IMG/VR virus record: IMGVR_UViG_3300036398_001591
Coordinates: 1-64,000 of that record
From: a virus
Length of the DNA: 64,000 nt
Strand: one strand, 5' to 3'
The notes beneath the pieces are model-generated. The model was not told the DNA's origin, did not search any database, and was given only the letters and a program-made list of their open reading frames with translations. Position 1 is the first letter of the stretch; every line of letters begins with the position of its first letter. The position numbers and the translations under genes are program-made. Positions 1-8,551 of the stretch are shown here, in pieces.

Positions 1-986
1 TAAGTGTAGGAGTTGATGTTTGCACCTGCCTTAATCCTTGATGAACAACAAATATTAAGATAATCAATGAAGATAATATCAGGTACAAAAGATTTTTTAA
101 GGTTAAGTTCATTTAACAACGTTCTAAAATGTACAGCAGATGCAGATGCTGTTGGATATTCTTTAATAATTAATTTACCTGTAGTCATCTCTTTGACACG
201 CTTGACCTTTTTATCATACAGGTCTTTAGGAAGTTGCATCAAATCATCAATAGACACATTCAATAAATTTGCATCTATACGTTCTGCAATTTTTTCCTCA
301 GCCATTTCCATGGTGATGTATAGTACATTTTTACCTTGTGACATAGCACCAGCGGCGACATGACACATAAAAAGGGACTTACCGACACCAGTGCCAGCCA
401 AGGCAATATTAAGGGTTTTCTTAGGTAAACCACCCTTCGTGATTTTGTTGAAGTAGTCAAGGTCGAACGGAATTCTTTCTTCTGTTCTGTGGTAGAATTC
501 ATAACGACCATCGGAATCTTCTAAATAATCGTGACCAACCGAGTTATCGAAACTTACTGCAAGTGCATCGGATAGAATTTTAGGAATTGCACCTTTGTCA
601 TTGGTCTTATCTTTGCCATCAAGAATAGAAATAGAATTTAAGACTGCATTATAAATGGCTTTTTCCTGGCAGAACTTTTCAGTTTTGTCGATGAGCCAAT
701 TGTTATCAGTTTTTTGTTCCGTCTTTGAAGATTGTTCAATTTCTTGTAGATAAGTTTCGCACTTCTCCACTTCTTCATTTGTGAGATTACGCCTCTCTTT
801 GATGGCCAATGTAATCGCTTCAACTGATGGTGTACTATTGTAAGCATTTGTAAATGATAAGATTTCATCATAAATTACCTTTTCACTTCTATCTGTGAAA
901 TATTCATCTTTGAGGAAGGGTAAAGCCTTCCTCAAATAGTCTTCATTTTGTATCAGATTCCTCAGAATAGTCTGTTCCAACTTCAT
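1..986 (-). CDS. 41: DnaB-like replicative helicase (T4 gp41 homologue), C-terminus cut by the window edge
   Basis: Replicative hexameric helicase that unwinds DNA at the phage fork. About 328 codons are visible and the frame is open to base 1. The chosen ATG (984-986) is preceded by AAAGGA and overlaps the upstream gene by 44 bases. The N-terminus (MKLEQTILRNLI) resembles the gp41 N-terminal domain. The RecA-like core has Walker A GTGVGKS, then YITMEM, and a Walker B-type strand DIIFIDYLN close to the edge. It follows uvsX and a small gene in the gp40 position, as in T4 (43-uvsX-40-41). Identification is firm; the C-terminus is not visible. Confidence 0.93.
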   Translation of the reverse strand, partial: MKLEQTILRNLIQNEDYLRKALPFLKDEYFTDRSEKVIYDEILSFTNAYNSTPSVEAITLAIKERRNLTNEEVEKCETYLQEIEQSSKTEQKTDNNWLIDKTEKFCQEKAIYNAVLNSISILDGKDKTNDKGAIPKILSDALAVSFDNSVGHDYLEDSDGRYEFYHRTEERIPFDLDYFNKITKGGLPKKTLNIALAGTGVGKSLFMCHVAAGAMSQGKNVLYITMEMAEEKIAERIDANLLNVSIDDLMQLPKDLYDKKVKRVKEMTTGKLIIKEYPTASASAVHFRTLLNELNLKKSFVPDIIFIDYLNICCSSRIKAGANINSYT

Positions 987-1275
987 CAATAATTCCTTTA
1001 TCTATATTCTGTGACATGATACTAACCAGAACATCACCAATGTGATTCTTGAAATTCATGTCCTTTTCGAGTTCTTCCTTTTGCATCGGAGACTCTAATA
1101 CATTATACACGAATTGCAGATAGATGGCACCATCTTTCTCCTCCTCAAACTTCACTTTACCATATTGATAAACGGTATCAATGTATTTTCCAGAGAGTAG
1201 TTTGACACCAACTGTAGTTTCTTCCGATTCAGGAATCACATAGTTAAAATCAACACCTTCTTTATACTGGTTCAT
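943..1275 (-). CDS. Conserved hypothetical protein in the gp40 position
   Basis: A 110-residue acidic protein between uvsX and the gp41 helicase. Its start overlaps the uvsX end by 14 bases and its end overlaps the helicase start, so the three genes are translationally coupled. No signal peptide, membrane segment or catalytic motif is visible. In T4 this slot holds gene 40 (head-vertex assembly), but I see no convincing sequence match, so function is left open. It may serve replication because of the coupling. Confidence 0.75.
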   Translation of the reverse strand: MNQYKEGVDFNYVIPESEETTVGVKLLSGKYIDTVYQYGKVKFEEEKDGAIYLQFVYNVLESPMQKEELEKDMNFKNHIGDVLVSIMSQNIDKGIIDEVGTDYSEESDTK

Positions 1276-2317
1276 CTTCTACCTCAATTTCCTTTTGAAT
1301 GATTTCTCCCGCCGCAACACGGTATTTGTCTTCGATGAATTTCCTAAATGTTGCATCTTTCAAAATTGACATCCAGAAGTCTTTAGTGTCTGTATCTTTA
1401 ATACGATACTTCTTTTCTTCTACTTCGCCGGTGGCCACATCCACTTTGCTATACCACCCATTTGAGGGTTTGATGACATGTCCGGATTCCAGCGCAATAT
1501 CAAGTAAGCCTGACCAACGGCTAATGCCACCGTCAAAAGATACAGAAACAGGGATTTTAGATTTTTCTTTAACATATCTACTCTTTTCTACGTTAATAAT
1601 AAAATTGTAACCAACGATTTCAGTTCCTTCTTTTTCTTGCTGGCGACCAATGATGAAAATATTGTCAGCAGAATAATAAGAACCCGTACCACCACCAACA
1701 ATATCTTTCGGGAACATACCAATTTCTTTGTATGTGTGATTCACCACAACCATCGGAATATCTTTGAGTGACAAGTGTGGAGTTACCATACGGAACAAAG
1801 ACTTAACTTGTTTAGCACGTGACATATCTGCAACGGATTTACCTTCAAGTGCATCATCAACTTCTTTCTTTGAAGCCAAGTTACCGATTGAATCGATAAC
1901 GATAATCAATCTTTCACCACGTTCAAGATTGGTGAGTTGTTGCATGATATCAAACTTTAATTGTTCAATGTCAGTGAGTGGTGTATGAAGAACACGATTA
2001 GTGTCGATACCAAAGCTATCAAAATAACTCTGCGGAGTACCAAATTCAGAATCGTAAAAAAGAAGTGCGGCATCAGGGTATTTGTCCAAGTAAGATTTGG
2101 CCATCAAAAGTGAGAATGCTGTCTTAAAATGTTTTGATGGACCCGCCCACATTGTAAGACCTGGTGTTAAGCCACCATCCAATTTACCAGACAACGCAAC
2201 GTTGATAATTGGTACAGAGGTTGGAATCATATCCTTATCCAAAAAGAATTTGGATTTTGCCAAAATGGCTGAATCTTTAATAGAACTGTTCTTTTTAATT
2301 TTGTCCAAAATGCTCAT
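1262..2317 (-). CDS. uvsX: UvsX RecA-like recombinase
   Basis: Strand-exchange protein for recombination-dependent replication and repair, working with UvsY and UvsW, both also in this window. 351 residues, usual for the family. Walker A-type loop GPSKHFKTAF near residue 60 and the Walker B strand LIIVIDSIGNLASKK are visible, followed by VVVNHTYKEIG and the DNA-binding loop region with GGGTGSYYSADN. An upstream in-frame extension exists, but the ATG at 2317 has AAAGGA at good spacing just after the polymerase stop codon, so I use it. Confidence 0.95.
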   Translation of the reverse strand: MSILDKIKKNSSIKDSAILAKSKFFLDKDMIPTSVPIINVALSGKLDGGLTPGLTMWAGPSKHFKTAFSLLMAKSYLDKYPDAALLFYDSEFGTPQSYFDSFGIDTNRVLHTPLTDIEQLKFDIMQQLTNLERGERLIIVIDSIGNLASKKEVDDALEGKSVADMSRAKQVKSLFRMVTPHLSLKDIPMVVVNHTYKEIGMFPKDIVGGGTGSYYSADNIFIIGRQQEKEGTEIVGYNFIINVEKSRYVKEKSKIPVSVSFDGGISRWSGLLDIALESGHVIKPSNGWYSKVDVATGEVEEKKYRIKDTDTKDFWMSILKDATFRKFIEDKYRVAAGEIIQKEIEVEDEPV

Positions 2318-2327
2318 AATTTTTCCT

Positions 2328-4850
2328 TTAATCGAATAGTGAGTTTGTTCGTTCCGTTGTCCAGTCCATACAATCAAGAATGACTTTAATTGGCTCTAGA
2401 AATGTTTTGTCGAATTGCATGTTGTAATCAATGCAATCTTGAAGACCAAATTCAGGAGGTAATCTTCCTGGAAATGATACTACATTTTCTTTGAATATGT
2501 TTGGTGTTTTTAGATAAGTAAATTTAATCTTTTCACCCTCTTGAATCAACGGATACTTCTTTGATAGACCTTTTTCTTCAAGGTACTTATTATATAGCAG
2601 AGCACCTCTTACGTGGATTGGTGTACCTTTCGAATATATGGTAGTCTTGTTTCCATATTCTTTCAGACCATTGATGCCACGTGGAAATGAAATATCTTCC
2701 ACATTTAACTTCTTGAATTCGGTTCGGAATGTATCAATGAATTTGTGCATGTCAGATTCCGTACCCTTCATCATAATCTGAAGTGCTTCTTTCATCTTCT
2801 CACGCACAGGCGCAGGCGTGGAAGACTTAATCATTTCCAGACCCATGACCTTCATGTCAGGTTCGGTATATTGAACACCTTCATTGTTATACACGTGCAT
2901 GATATAACGTTTCTTGGCAGTCCAGATACCTTTGTCAGCCAATGCTTCACGTTTCATTTGCATCTTTTGGTCATATGCGTGTACATAGTCTGCCAATTCA
3001 CCATATGATTTGTCGATGAATGGTTGAATCTTTTCTTCACAGATTTTATCCATAAAAGAAATGACTTTATTCTTATCAGAAGTGTCTTTAATAAACTTGT
3101 CAACCAATTCACTGAGACGGAGATAAATCGAATCTGTATCAGACGCAATCACATAGTCTTTATTGGTCTTCAACAAAGAGTTCATGTAACCATTGATCTT
3201 CCCTTCAATCCAACGAATAGAAAACTGGCCAGCAGTAGTGACACCCAAAGCCATCCGAAGGTCGTAAAATCTAAAATACTGAGAACCCAAAGCGCCATAA
3301 GCAGAATTGAGAGAGACTTTCTTAGCGAGTTGTAGGTTGTTGTATCTGGCGATACGCTTTTCAATTTCATACTTTTTGGAATCATCTTTTTCGGCCTCAT
3401 AATCTTTCTTGGCTTGAATCATCATCTTCTTAAACTTCTTACGATCCTCATACATTTCTTCCATCATCTTTGGCAAGAAGCCTTGTATATCGGTGCGGAA
3501 GAATTGACCGTTTGGAGTGATTGTTACATTTTCGAGAGTAGATAAATCAACTTCTTTTTTCAGAAGTTTATCAACAGTGACACCCTGTGAAAGAACATCA
3601 CGCATTTCTTGTGTGTAATTTCCGGGTTCAATCAGAGTCTCGGGTGAAATATTATACTGCATCATCAAGTGTGGATACAATGAGTTCAAGTCGAACGATG
3701 CAACCCAATTGTGAAGACCAACTTGTGGATCTTTTACGAAAGCACCTTCAAACGCTTCACTCTTTTCTTTGATAACACGTGGAGGAACCACAATGTTTTG
3801 ATTCATCAAGTGATTATATGTCAGAGCATCCCACATTCGTGTCTGTGCAAACACATCGTCATAGTTGGTTTTTGTGTCATAAGCCAGAGTCAGTGCAAGT
3901 TCTAATAACTTGAGTTTATCTTCAAGTTTCAGAATCAAATCAACGTCTTTGATGTTGTATTCAATAAAGAGTTGGTAGTTCAAACGATAAAGCTGGTGCA
4001 GGTTCTCATATTCTTCATATGAGATTTTACCTTCACCGAGTTCAAATTGTGCGATTGCGTCAAGGCGATAAGATTCTTGTGATTTGCCATTTGGTGAATA
4101 CCATTTATACAGTTCAAGATAATCGAGGTCGCCGACACCAACAAGTTCATAAACCGTCATTTTACGGTTCATAACAAATGCTTGGCGTTCAGAGATGATG
4201 TTCCACGGAGACAACTTCTTAGCCTCATCTTCACCGAGAACCTTACGCATACGATTTACAAGATATGGTACGTCAAAGAACTTGGTGTTCCAGCCAGTGA
4301 GTGCATCAGGACATTTCTCTTGCCAAAGTTTAAGGAAGAACTTGAGTAAGTGATATTCGTCTTTGCACTTCATGTAACGTTCTGTACCCTTGACCTCATA
4401 ATCACCACAGCCGAAAACGAACATATGCCCACCGATAAAACGGAGGGCAATAGCAGTAACAGGTTCATTGGCAAGATAAGGATCAGGGAAGCCGTTCTCT
4501 GAACCGACCTCAATATCGATAATTGCAATAGAAACTTTATCAAAGTCCCAATCAATCATTTCTTTGTGCTGTTCGCCGATGAATGCATATTCAAAACGAT
4601 TCTGACCATAAATTGTTTTACCGGATACACCTTCGAACTGACGTAGATAGTCACGTGCTTCACGCATCGTTCCGAATTTATGTGGTTGGAGATACACACC
4701 ATCTAGTGATGTGTAATTTGTAACCTTGCTTGACTTTTCGTATAGTGTTGGCTGGTATGGAATCTTTAGTTTCGTTCTTTTACCGTCAGTGACACCACGG
4801 TAAAGAATGTTGCTACCAACAGATTGTACGTTTGTGTAAAAAAGAGCCAT
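2328..4850 (-). CDS. 43: Family B DNA polymerase (T4 gp43)
   Basis: Replicative polymerase with proofreading exonuclease, 840 residues. Exo I motif (IIDIEVGSENG) lies near residue 110; the polymerase motifs are A (DLNSLYPHLMMQYN), B (KKVSLNSAYGALGSQY) and C (ASDTDSIYL). The C-terminus is consistent with a clamp-binding tail. The start overlaps the stop of the upstream Sm-like gene; uvsX follows 10 bases after the stop. It is slightly shorter than T4 gp43 but no domain is missing. Confidence 0.97.
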   Translation of the reverse strand: MALFYTNVQSVGSNILYRGVTDGKRTKLKIPYQPTLYEKSSKVTNYTSLDGVYLQPHKFGTMREARDYLRQFEGVSGKTIYGQNRFEYAFIGEQHKEMIDWDFDKVSIAIIDIEVGSENGFPDPYLANEPVTAIALRFIGGHMFVFGCGDYEVKGTERYMKCKDEYHLLKFFLKLWQEKCPDALTGWNTKFFDVPYLVNRMRKVLGEDEAKKLSPWNIISERQAFVMNRKMTVYELVGVGDLDYLELYKWYSPNGKSQESYRLDAIAQFELGEGKISYEEYENLHQLYRLNYQLFIEYNIKDVDLILKLEDKLKLLELALTLAYDTKTNYDDVFAQTRMWDALTYNHLMNQNIVVPPRVIKEKSEAFEGAFVKDPQVGLHNWVASFDLNSLYPHLMMQYNISPETLIEPGNYTQEMRDVLSQGVTVDKLLKKEVDLSTLENVTITPNGQFFRTDIQGFLPKMMEEMYEDRKKFKKMMIQAKKDYEAEKDDSKKYEIEKRIARYNNLQLAKKVSLNSAYGALGSQYFRFYDLRMALGVTTAGQFSIRWIEGKINGYMNSLLKTNKDYVIASDTDSIYLRLSELVDKFIKDTSDKNKVISFMDKICEEKIQPFIDKSYGELADYVHAYDQKMQMKREALADKGIWTAKKRYIMHVYNNEGVQYTEPDMKVMGLEMIKSSTPAPVREKMKEALQIMMKGTESDMHKFIDTFRTEFKKLNVEDISFPRGINGLKEYGNKTTIYSKGTPIHVRGALLYNKYLEEKGLSKKYPLIQEGEKIKFTYLKTPNIFKENVVSFPGRLPPEFGLQDCIDYNMQFDKTFLEPIKVILDCMDWTTERTNSLFD

Positions 4851-5164
4851 TAACCGGTGATGATTTGAGTTGGAGGGGTAATGATACCGGAGCCAAACAT
4901 CTGATTGTAGTTGTCAGAAATGTCCGATGCTGGTGTGTAATTGTATACAACATGTAGTGGTTCCACAAGAATAATTTCACCTTGTTTTTGTTGAGAGAAA
5001 GCTGGGAAAGGAACAAAACCCATCTGAGGTGAAGCTCCGGCAACTTTTGGTGGAACCATACGCAACTGTACTGGATTTTTAAGTTGCAATTGACCTTGCT
5101 GATTTACAGAAACATCAGCGATGACTTCTTCACCCGTTACCAATTTAATACCTTGAATATTCAT
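4850..5164 (-). CDS. Small Sm/Hfq-like beta-barrel protein (paralogue 1)
   Basis: 104 residues. The N-terminal half (IKLVTGEEVIADVSV then LKNPVQLRMVPP) follows the pattern 'K-x-x-(T/S)-G-E-x-I-A ... P' that is repeated in the gene at 37473-37865 (LKSGEDIIAYLEQV then VREPMVVLL). This pattern recalls the first strands of Sm-like barrels in small phage proteins. It overlaps the polymerase start by one base and is probably co-translated with it. The fold assignment is inference; RNA or protein binding is possible but not shown. Confidence 0.7.
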   Translation of the reverse strand: MNIQGIKLVTGEEVIADVSVNQQGQLQLKNPVQLRMVPPKVAGASPQMGFVPFPAFSQQKQGEIILVEPLHVVYNYTPASDISDNYNQMFGSGIITPPTQIITG

Positions 5165-5166
5165 AA

Positions 5167-5736
5167 TTATACCTCTGCGTTGAAAAAGAATGTTTGGAAC
5201 AATCGTCCATTATACACTGAATCACCAAACCCTGGCAACATACTTCTGTGGTAATATTCACCTCGATACATTACCAATCTATTGAAGATGTTGGACACCT
5301 GAACGATTGGTTCCCATCTATCCAAATCTGTTATTTCTTCTGTATTGTTGTTGTAATCAGTTGATGGTATCCCTGGATTGTACATCGAAATTTTAGACTC
5401 TTTATTTCGGTAGATTGCTGTTCCAGAATCTAATGGTGCATCCGGTGTCAGATAAAGTACCGCCGCCCAATTCGTAGGATCATGGTGTATCCACGTGCTA
5501 TCTTTGGCGGTTGTGTACTGGAATGCTGTATTGTATTGTTCTGGCCACCAAGTAATTTTTTTTCTTAGTATGTCCTCAAACAGCTTTTTGGCGTTGGTGT
5601 TGTGTTCTCCACGCATTATATCTGTCCTTACTCCTGGATAATTACCGGAAATGGTATAGGGTAAAGACAAGGCATAGTCTCTAACTTGTTCTGGGTTACC
5701 ATAAAAGTTATCGAAAATCATCAATGAAGGCGTCAT
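5167..5736 (-). CDS. 2OG-Fe(II) oxygenase-like protein (DUF6445-type)
   Basis: 189 residues. STWIHHDPTNWAAVLYLTP supplies a His-x-Asp pair inside a jelly-roll strand, and YRGEYYHRSMLPGFGDS followed by NGRLFQTFFF supplies the distal His and the Arg expected for 2-oxoglutarate binding. These match the prolyl-hydroxylase-like family often carried by T4-like phages. The substrate is unknown. It is the last minus-strand gene before the plus-strand block, whose first start codon is 64 bases away. Confidence 0.75.
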   Translation of the reverse strand: MTPSLMIFDNFYGNPEQVRDYALSLPYTISGNYPGVRTDIMRGEHNTNAKKLFEDILRKKITWWPEQYNTAFQYTTAKDSTWIHHDPTNWAAVLYLTPDAPLDSGTAIYRNKESKISMYNPGIPSTDYNNNTEEITDLDRWEPIVQVSNIFNRLVMYRGEYYHRSMLPGFGDSVYNGRLFQTFFFNAEV

Positions 5737-5771
5737 TCTAAACCTTAAATAGTTATATAGTTGTTCGGATA

Positions 5772-5779
5772 GCTAAATA
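5772..5779 (+). promoter_or_regulatory. Possible late promoter for the plus-strand block
   Basis: GCTAAATA lies 21 bases before the first start codon of the plus block. It resembles the CATAAATA, GATAAATA and CCTAAATA boxes seen upstream of minus-strand structural genes in this window. If real, the curli-like cassette is transcribed late by gp55-RNA polymerase. Weak single-box evidence. Confidence 0.35.
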
Positions 5780-5799
5780 CCAAATAAAAGGGGTACATT

Positions 5800-6078
5800 A
5801 TGGACTTTTTTAAGTTGGTGGCCGATGTTGGTTTTCCAATAGCGGCAGCCATAGCGGCTGGTTATTTTGTTTTTCTTACACTGAAATTCATTTTAGCAGG
5901 TGTCACAGGTTCTGTCAAGTCACTTAGTGGTATAATTACTGCTCTTGATAACCGGGTTAAAACAATGAACCATGATGTTATCAGAATCGACACACTAATG
6001 TCAAACGCACTAGGTGTCAAACCAGATGTTGACCGTATTGCCAGAGCAGACGGTAAAAATGATGCAAGGAGAGACTAA
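5800..6078 (+). CDS. Small membrane protein, holin-like (paralogue 1)
   Basis: 92 residues: a short amphipathic start, one strong membrane segment (VGFPIAAAIAAGYFVFLTLKF, about residues 10-31), then a helical tail that could form a coiled coil (IITALDNRVKTMNHDVIRID) and a charged C-terminus. This is the architecture of small phage holins of the BhlA/one-TM type. It has an AAAAGGGG ribosome site and is the first gene of the plus-strand operon. A clear paralogue is at 6351-6659. A role in lysis or as a membrane anchor is inference. Confidence 0.72.
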   Translation: MDFFKLVADVGFPIAAAIAAGYFVFLTLKFILAGVTGSVKSLSGIITALDNRVKTMNHDVIRIDTLMSNALGVKPDVDRIARADGKNDARRD

Positions 6079-6281
6079 TGTTATTTGTAGATTACGTATT
6101 TGATTTGATGCCTGATGGATCGATTCTTATGGATAAAGAACTTTCAGCCAAAAGTCTCCAAGTTAAAACTGGTGACCGTTTTGACGTTCATGTAAGTTTT
6201 GATGGAAGAATAATTTTTAGGAAAGTTCCAGATGTTAACAGAGAATCAAAAACAGATAATAGAAAATCTGAGACTGTCTGA
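6078..6281 (+). CDS. Hypothetical small protein
   Basis: 67 residues, starting in TAATG overlap with the previous gene and thus translationally coupled. The first 50 residues alternate beta-like strands (LFVDYVFDLMPDGSILM, then RFDVHVSFDGRIIFRKV) and the tail is polar. No known motif recognised. Its position between two holin-like paralogues suggests a shared function, but nothing in the sequence defines it. Confidence 0.6.
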   Translation: MLFVDYVFDLMPDGSILMDKELSAKSLQVKTGDRFDVHVSFDGRIIFRKVPDVNRESKTDNRKSETV

Positions 6282-6350
6282 ATTAGAAAAGGTTGAAAGG
6301 ATGAAATCTTTCACCTATAGAATAAAATTTTATTGGTATAAATTTAAAAA

Positions 6351-6659
6351 ATGGATAACCTTTCGGAGCTAATTAGCAAATATGGATTTCCTATTATCTC
6401 TGCCGCTGGTATGGGGTATTTCATATTCTATGTTTGGACATGGGTAACCAAAGAAATTAAACCTGTGTTAGGTGAGGCAAGTTCGGTTTTAATTGCTTTG
6501 ATTGACCGTGTTAGAATGTTAGACAATGATTTGATTAGACTAAACCAAAAAATTAATATTGTTCTAATGATGAGAGAGGTCAATAAAAAAGATGAAGAAA
6601 TTAATAAAAATGTCACTGATGGCAGTTATCGCCATGATGACGACAACAAGCAAAGCTGA
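6351..6659 (+). CDS. Small membrane protein, holin-like (paralogue 2)
   Basis: 102 residues. ISKYGFPIISAAGMGYFIF aligns with VADVGFPIAAAIAAGYFVF of the first paralogue, followed by the same helical stretch (VLIALIDRVRMLDNDLIRLN versus IITALDNRVKTMNHDVIRID). One predicted membrane helix and a charged tail. The gene end overlaps the CsgF-like start by 68 bases. The duplication could reflect a holin/antiholin pair or two scaffold subunits; this is inference. Confidence 0.72.
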   Translation: MDNLSELISKYGFPIISAAGMGYFIFYVWTWVTKEIKPVLGEASSVLIALIDRVRMLDNDLIRLNQKINIVLMMREVNKKDEEINKNVTDGSYRHDDDNKQS

Positions 6660-7041
6660 ATTGGCATTTTCATTCAAATCGCCGGCATTTTCAGGTATTG
6701 GATATTCGTCACACGTGCAGACTATAGAAAATACGGAACGTGTACGAAAAGATGCAATAGAATCTGCAAAACTCCAAGCAATTAAAGATGCGGCAACTGC
6801 GGCAAACAATACGAACTTGGTGAAGTTTTTAAACAACTTTGAATCACGTGTGTATGCACAATTATCTTCACAGTTGGTGAACAATCTTTTTGGTGAAAAT
6901 CCAAAAGAATCTGGAACTGTTGTTATTTCAGGTAACACAATTAAGTATTCGAAAACAGGTGATGAAATTAATTTAACTGTGACAGGTCAAGATGGTACAG
7001 TCACACAAGTTATCATCCCAGTAGCACAGTTTAAATTCTAA
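6592..7041 (+). CDS. csgF: CsgF-like curli assembly factor
   Basis: 149 residues with a Sec signal peptide (MKKLIKMSLMAVIAMM, cleavage probably after TTTSKA). The mature start AELAFSFKSPAFSGIGY carries the CsgF signature F-x-F-x-x-P-x-F-x-G, which in E. coli inserts into the CsgG channel. The C-terminal part (GTVVISGNTIKYSKTGDE, then VTGQDGTVTQVIIP) matches the CsgF tail. Length is close to E. coli CsgF (138). It directly precedes csgG with a TAATG overlap. It should act at the outer membrane as the nucleator-coupling collar on the CsgG pore. Confidence 0.85.
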   Translation: MKKLIKMSLMAVIAMMTTTSKAELAFSFKSPAFSGIGYSSHVQTIENTERVRKDAIESAKLQAIKDAATAANNTNLVKFLNNFESRVYAQLSSQLVNNLFGENPKESGTVVISGNTIKYSKTGDEINLTVTGQDGTVTQVIIPVAQFKF

Positions 7042-7841
7042 TGCAACGCTTAATATACACTATTCTATTGTCGGCTTTTTTAACAGGCTGCGCCGCTGTT
7101 CCTGTAATGTTTCCAGATCAAGCACTGGAAGCTGAAAAAGTTGCGCCTACAAAATTTAAAATACCTTTTCCTGAACCAGAAAGTGGACAACCAATCGTTG
7201 TTGCCGTTTATCAGTTTATGGATAAAACGGGTCAAAGAAAAGATTCTGCAACTATTGCAAAATTATCATCTGCTGTTACACAGGGTGCAGAATCATTATT
7301 ATTAAAAGCACTAGCAGATGTTGGAGATGGACAGTGGTTTAGAATTGTTGAAAGAGTTGGATTGGACAATCTTTTGAAAGAGCGGCAATTAATACGTTCA
7401 GCAAGAGATGAAATGAAAGACTCTACTAATCTTAGGCCTATACTTTTTGCAGGAATGATTATTGAAGGTGCTATAGTTTCTTATGATACTAATAAGCGTA
7501 CAGGTGGTTTTGGATGGAGGTACTTAGGCATTGGACCGAGTACACAATATCAAGAAGATATGGTTACCGTTTCTCTACGGGCAGTGAACGTACAAACTGG
7601 TGAAGTAATACTTACGGTGAATACACAAAAAACTATTCTGAGTGTTGCAACATCAATCTCTACATTTAAGTTTTTCGATTCAGGAACAAAAGCATTTGAA
7701 AATGAGATTGGAAGCACATCAACTGAGCCAGGAATTTATGCAGTGAAAGCGGCTATCGATTTGGCAGTTGAGGAATTAGTATATCAGGGTGAGCGAAAAG
7801 GATTGTGGAAATTTAAACAATTAAAAACAGAAGAGGAATAA
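7041..7841 (+). CDS. csgG: CsgG-like outer-membrane lipoprotein secretion channel
   Basis: 266 residues, near the 277 of E. coli CsgG. Lipoprotein signal peptide with lipobox LTGC at residues 14-17. PIVVAVYQFMDKTGQRK and WFRIVERVGLDNLLKERQLIR are the conserved N-terminal CsgG strands and helix; LFAGMIIEGAIVSYDTN, then YQEDMVTVSLRAVNVQTGEV, correspond to the membrane-hairpin flanks. In bacteria CsgG forms a nonameric pore exporting amyloid subunits. Here it sits between csgF-like and curlin-repeat genes, so the channel, adaptor and substrate are adjacent. Confidence 0.92.
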   Translation: MQRLIYTILLSAFLTGCAAVPVMFPDQALEAEKVAPTKFKIPFPEPESGQPIVVAVYQFMDKTGQRKDSATIAKLSSAVTQGAESLLLKALADVGDGQWFRIVERVGLDNLLKERQLIRSARDEMKDSTNLRPILFAGMIIEGAIVSYDTNKRTGGFGWRYLGIGPSTQYQEDMVTVSLRAVNVQTGEVILTVNTQKTILSVATSISTFKFFDSGTKAFENEIGSTSTEPGIYAVKAAIDLAVEELVYQGERKGLWKFKQLKTEEE

Positions 7842-7843
7842 AA

Positions 7844-8551
7844 ATGAAAAAGACGATACTCTCTAGTATCATGTCTTTGTTATTCGTTGCCAGCGCATTT
7901 GCGACAAATAGTGGTGGCAACTCAGTGTATATTGACCAAACTAACTCAGATAATACATCAATTAGTATAACACAAACTGGTTCTGGAAACCAAGTTGGTG
8001 ACAGAACCAATCTAATCACACCAGCATTTGTTATCGATGGTAACTCAATGCAATTAACAATTAACCAAGATGGTATGAACAACTCCATTATTGGTAATTT
8101 TATTGGTGGTGATTCTACAGCGGCCATCACACAGACGGGTTCCGGTAACATATTTAAATTGAATCAGGGTAACTTTGGTACCAACGGTGGTACCATGAAT
8201 GTGAACAAGACCGGTGACAACAACACCGTTGAATTCAATATGGGTACTTCACATATAACCAACAACTATCAATATACTTTAGCGATTGCTGGTAATTTGA
8301 ACAATGTGTTGTCTAATATGAACAGTAAATATATCGAAAACAATATTAGTGTTCTTGGTAACTCAAATAATGTAACAACGAATCAGATTGGTGCTCACGG
8401 GTCCCCGTCTTTTGCTGGACATAAAATTACAGCAAATATTATTGGTGATAGTAATGCCGTCTCCATTACACAAAATGGAACCACAACACCAAACATAATT
8501 ACGCTGAATGTTACAGGTTCTAGCACTACTACTACTATTGTTCAGCATTAA
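7844..8551 (+). CDS. Secreted curlin-repeat (CsgA/CsgB-like) amyloid subunit
   Basis: 235 residues with a signal peptide (cleavage about SAFA). The mature chain is Asn/Thr/Gly/Gln-rich and carries several imperfect curlin repeats of the type S-x5-Q-x-G-x-x-N, such as ISITQTGSGNQVGD, QLTINQDGMNNSIIGN, AAITQTGSGNIFKLNQG and AVSITQNGTTTPN. No cysteine in the mature part. This is the expected substrate of the upstream CsgG/CsgF pair. Ribosome site GAGGAA. The last 44 bases overlap the next gene in another frame. Larger than E. coli CsgA (151). Confidence 0.87.
   Translation: MKKTILSSIMSLLFVASAFATNSGGNSVYIDQTNSDNTSISITQTGSGNQVGDRTNLITPAFVIDGNSMQLTINQDGMNNSIIGNFIGGDSTAAITQTGSGNIFKLNQGNFGTNGGTMNVNKTGDNNTVEFNMGTSHITNNYQYTLAIAGNLNNVLSNMNSKYIENNISVLGNSNNVTTNQIGAHGSPSFAGHKITANIIGDSNAVSITQNGTTTPNIITLNVTGSSTTTTIVQH

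Noticed and set aside
6301-6372. A 23-codon frame with a good ribosome site before the second holin-like gene.
   Set aside because: Too short and out of frame with its neighbour; could be a coupling leader but no independent support.
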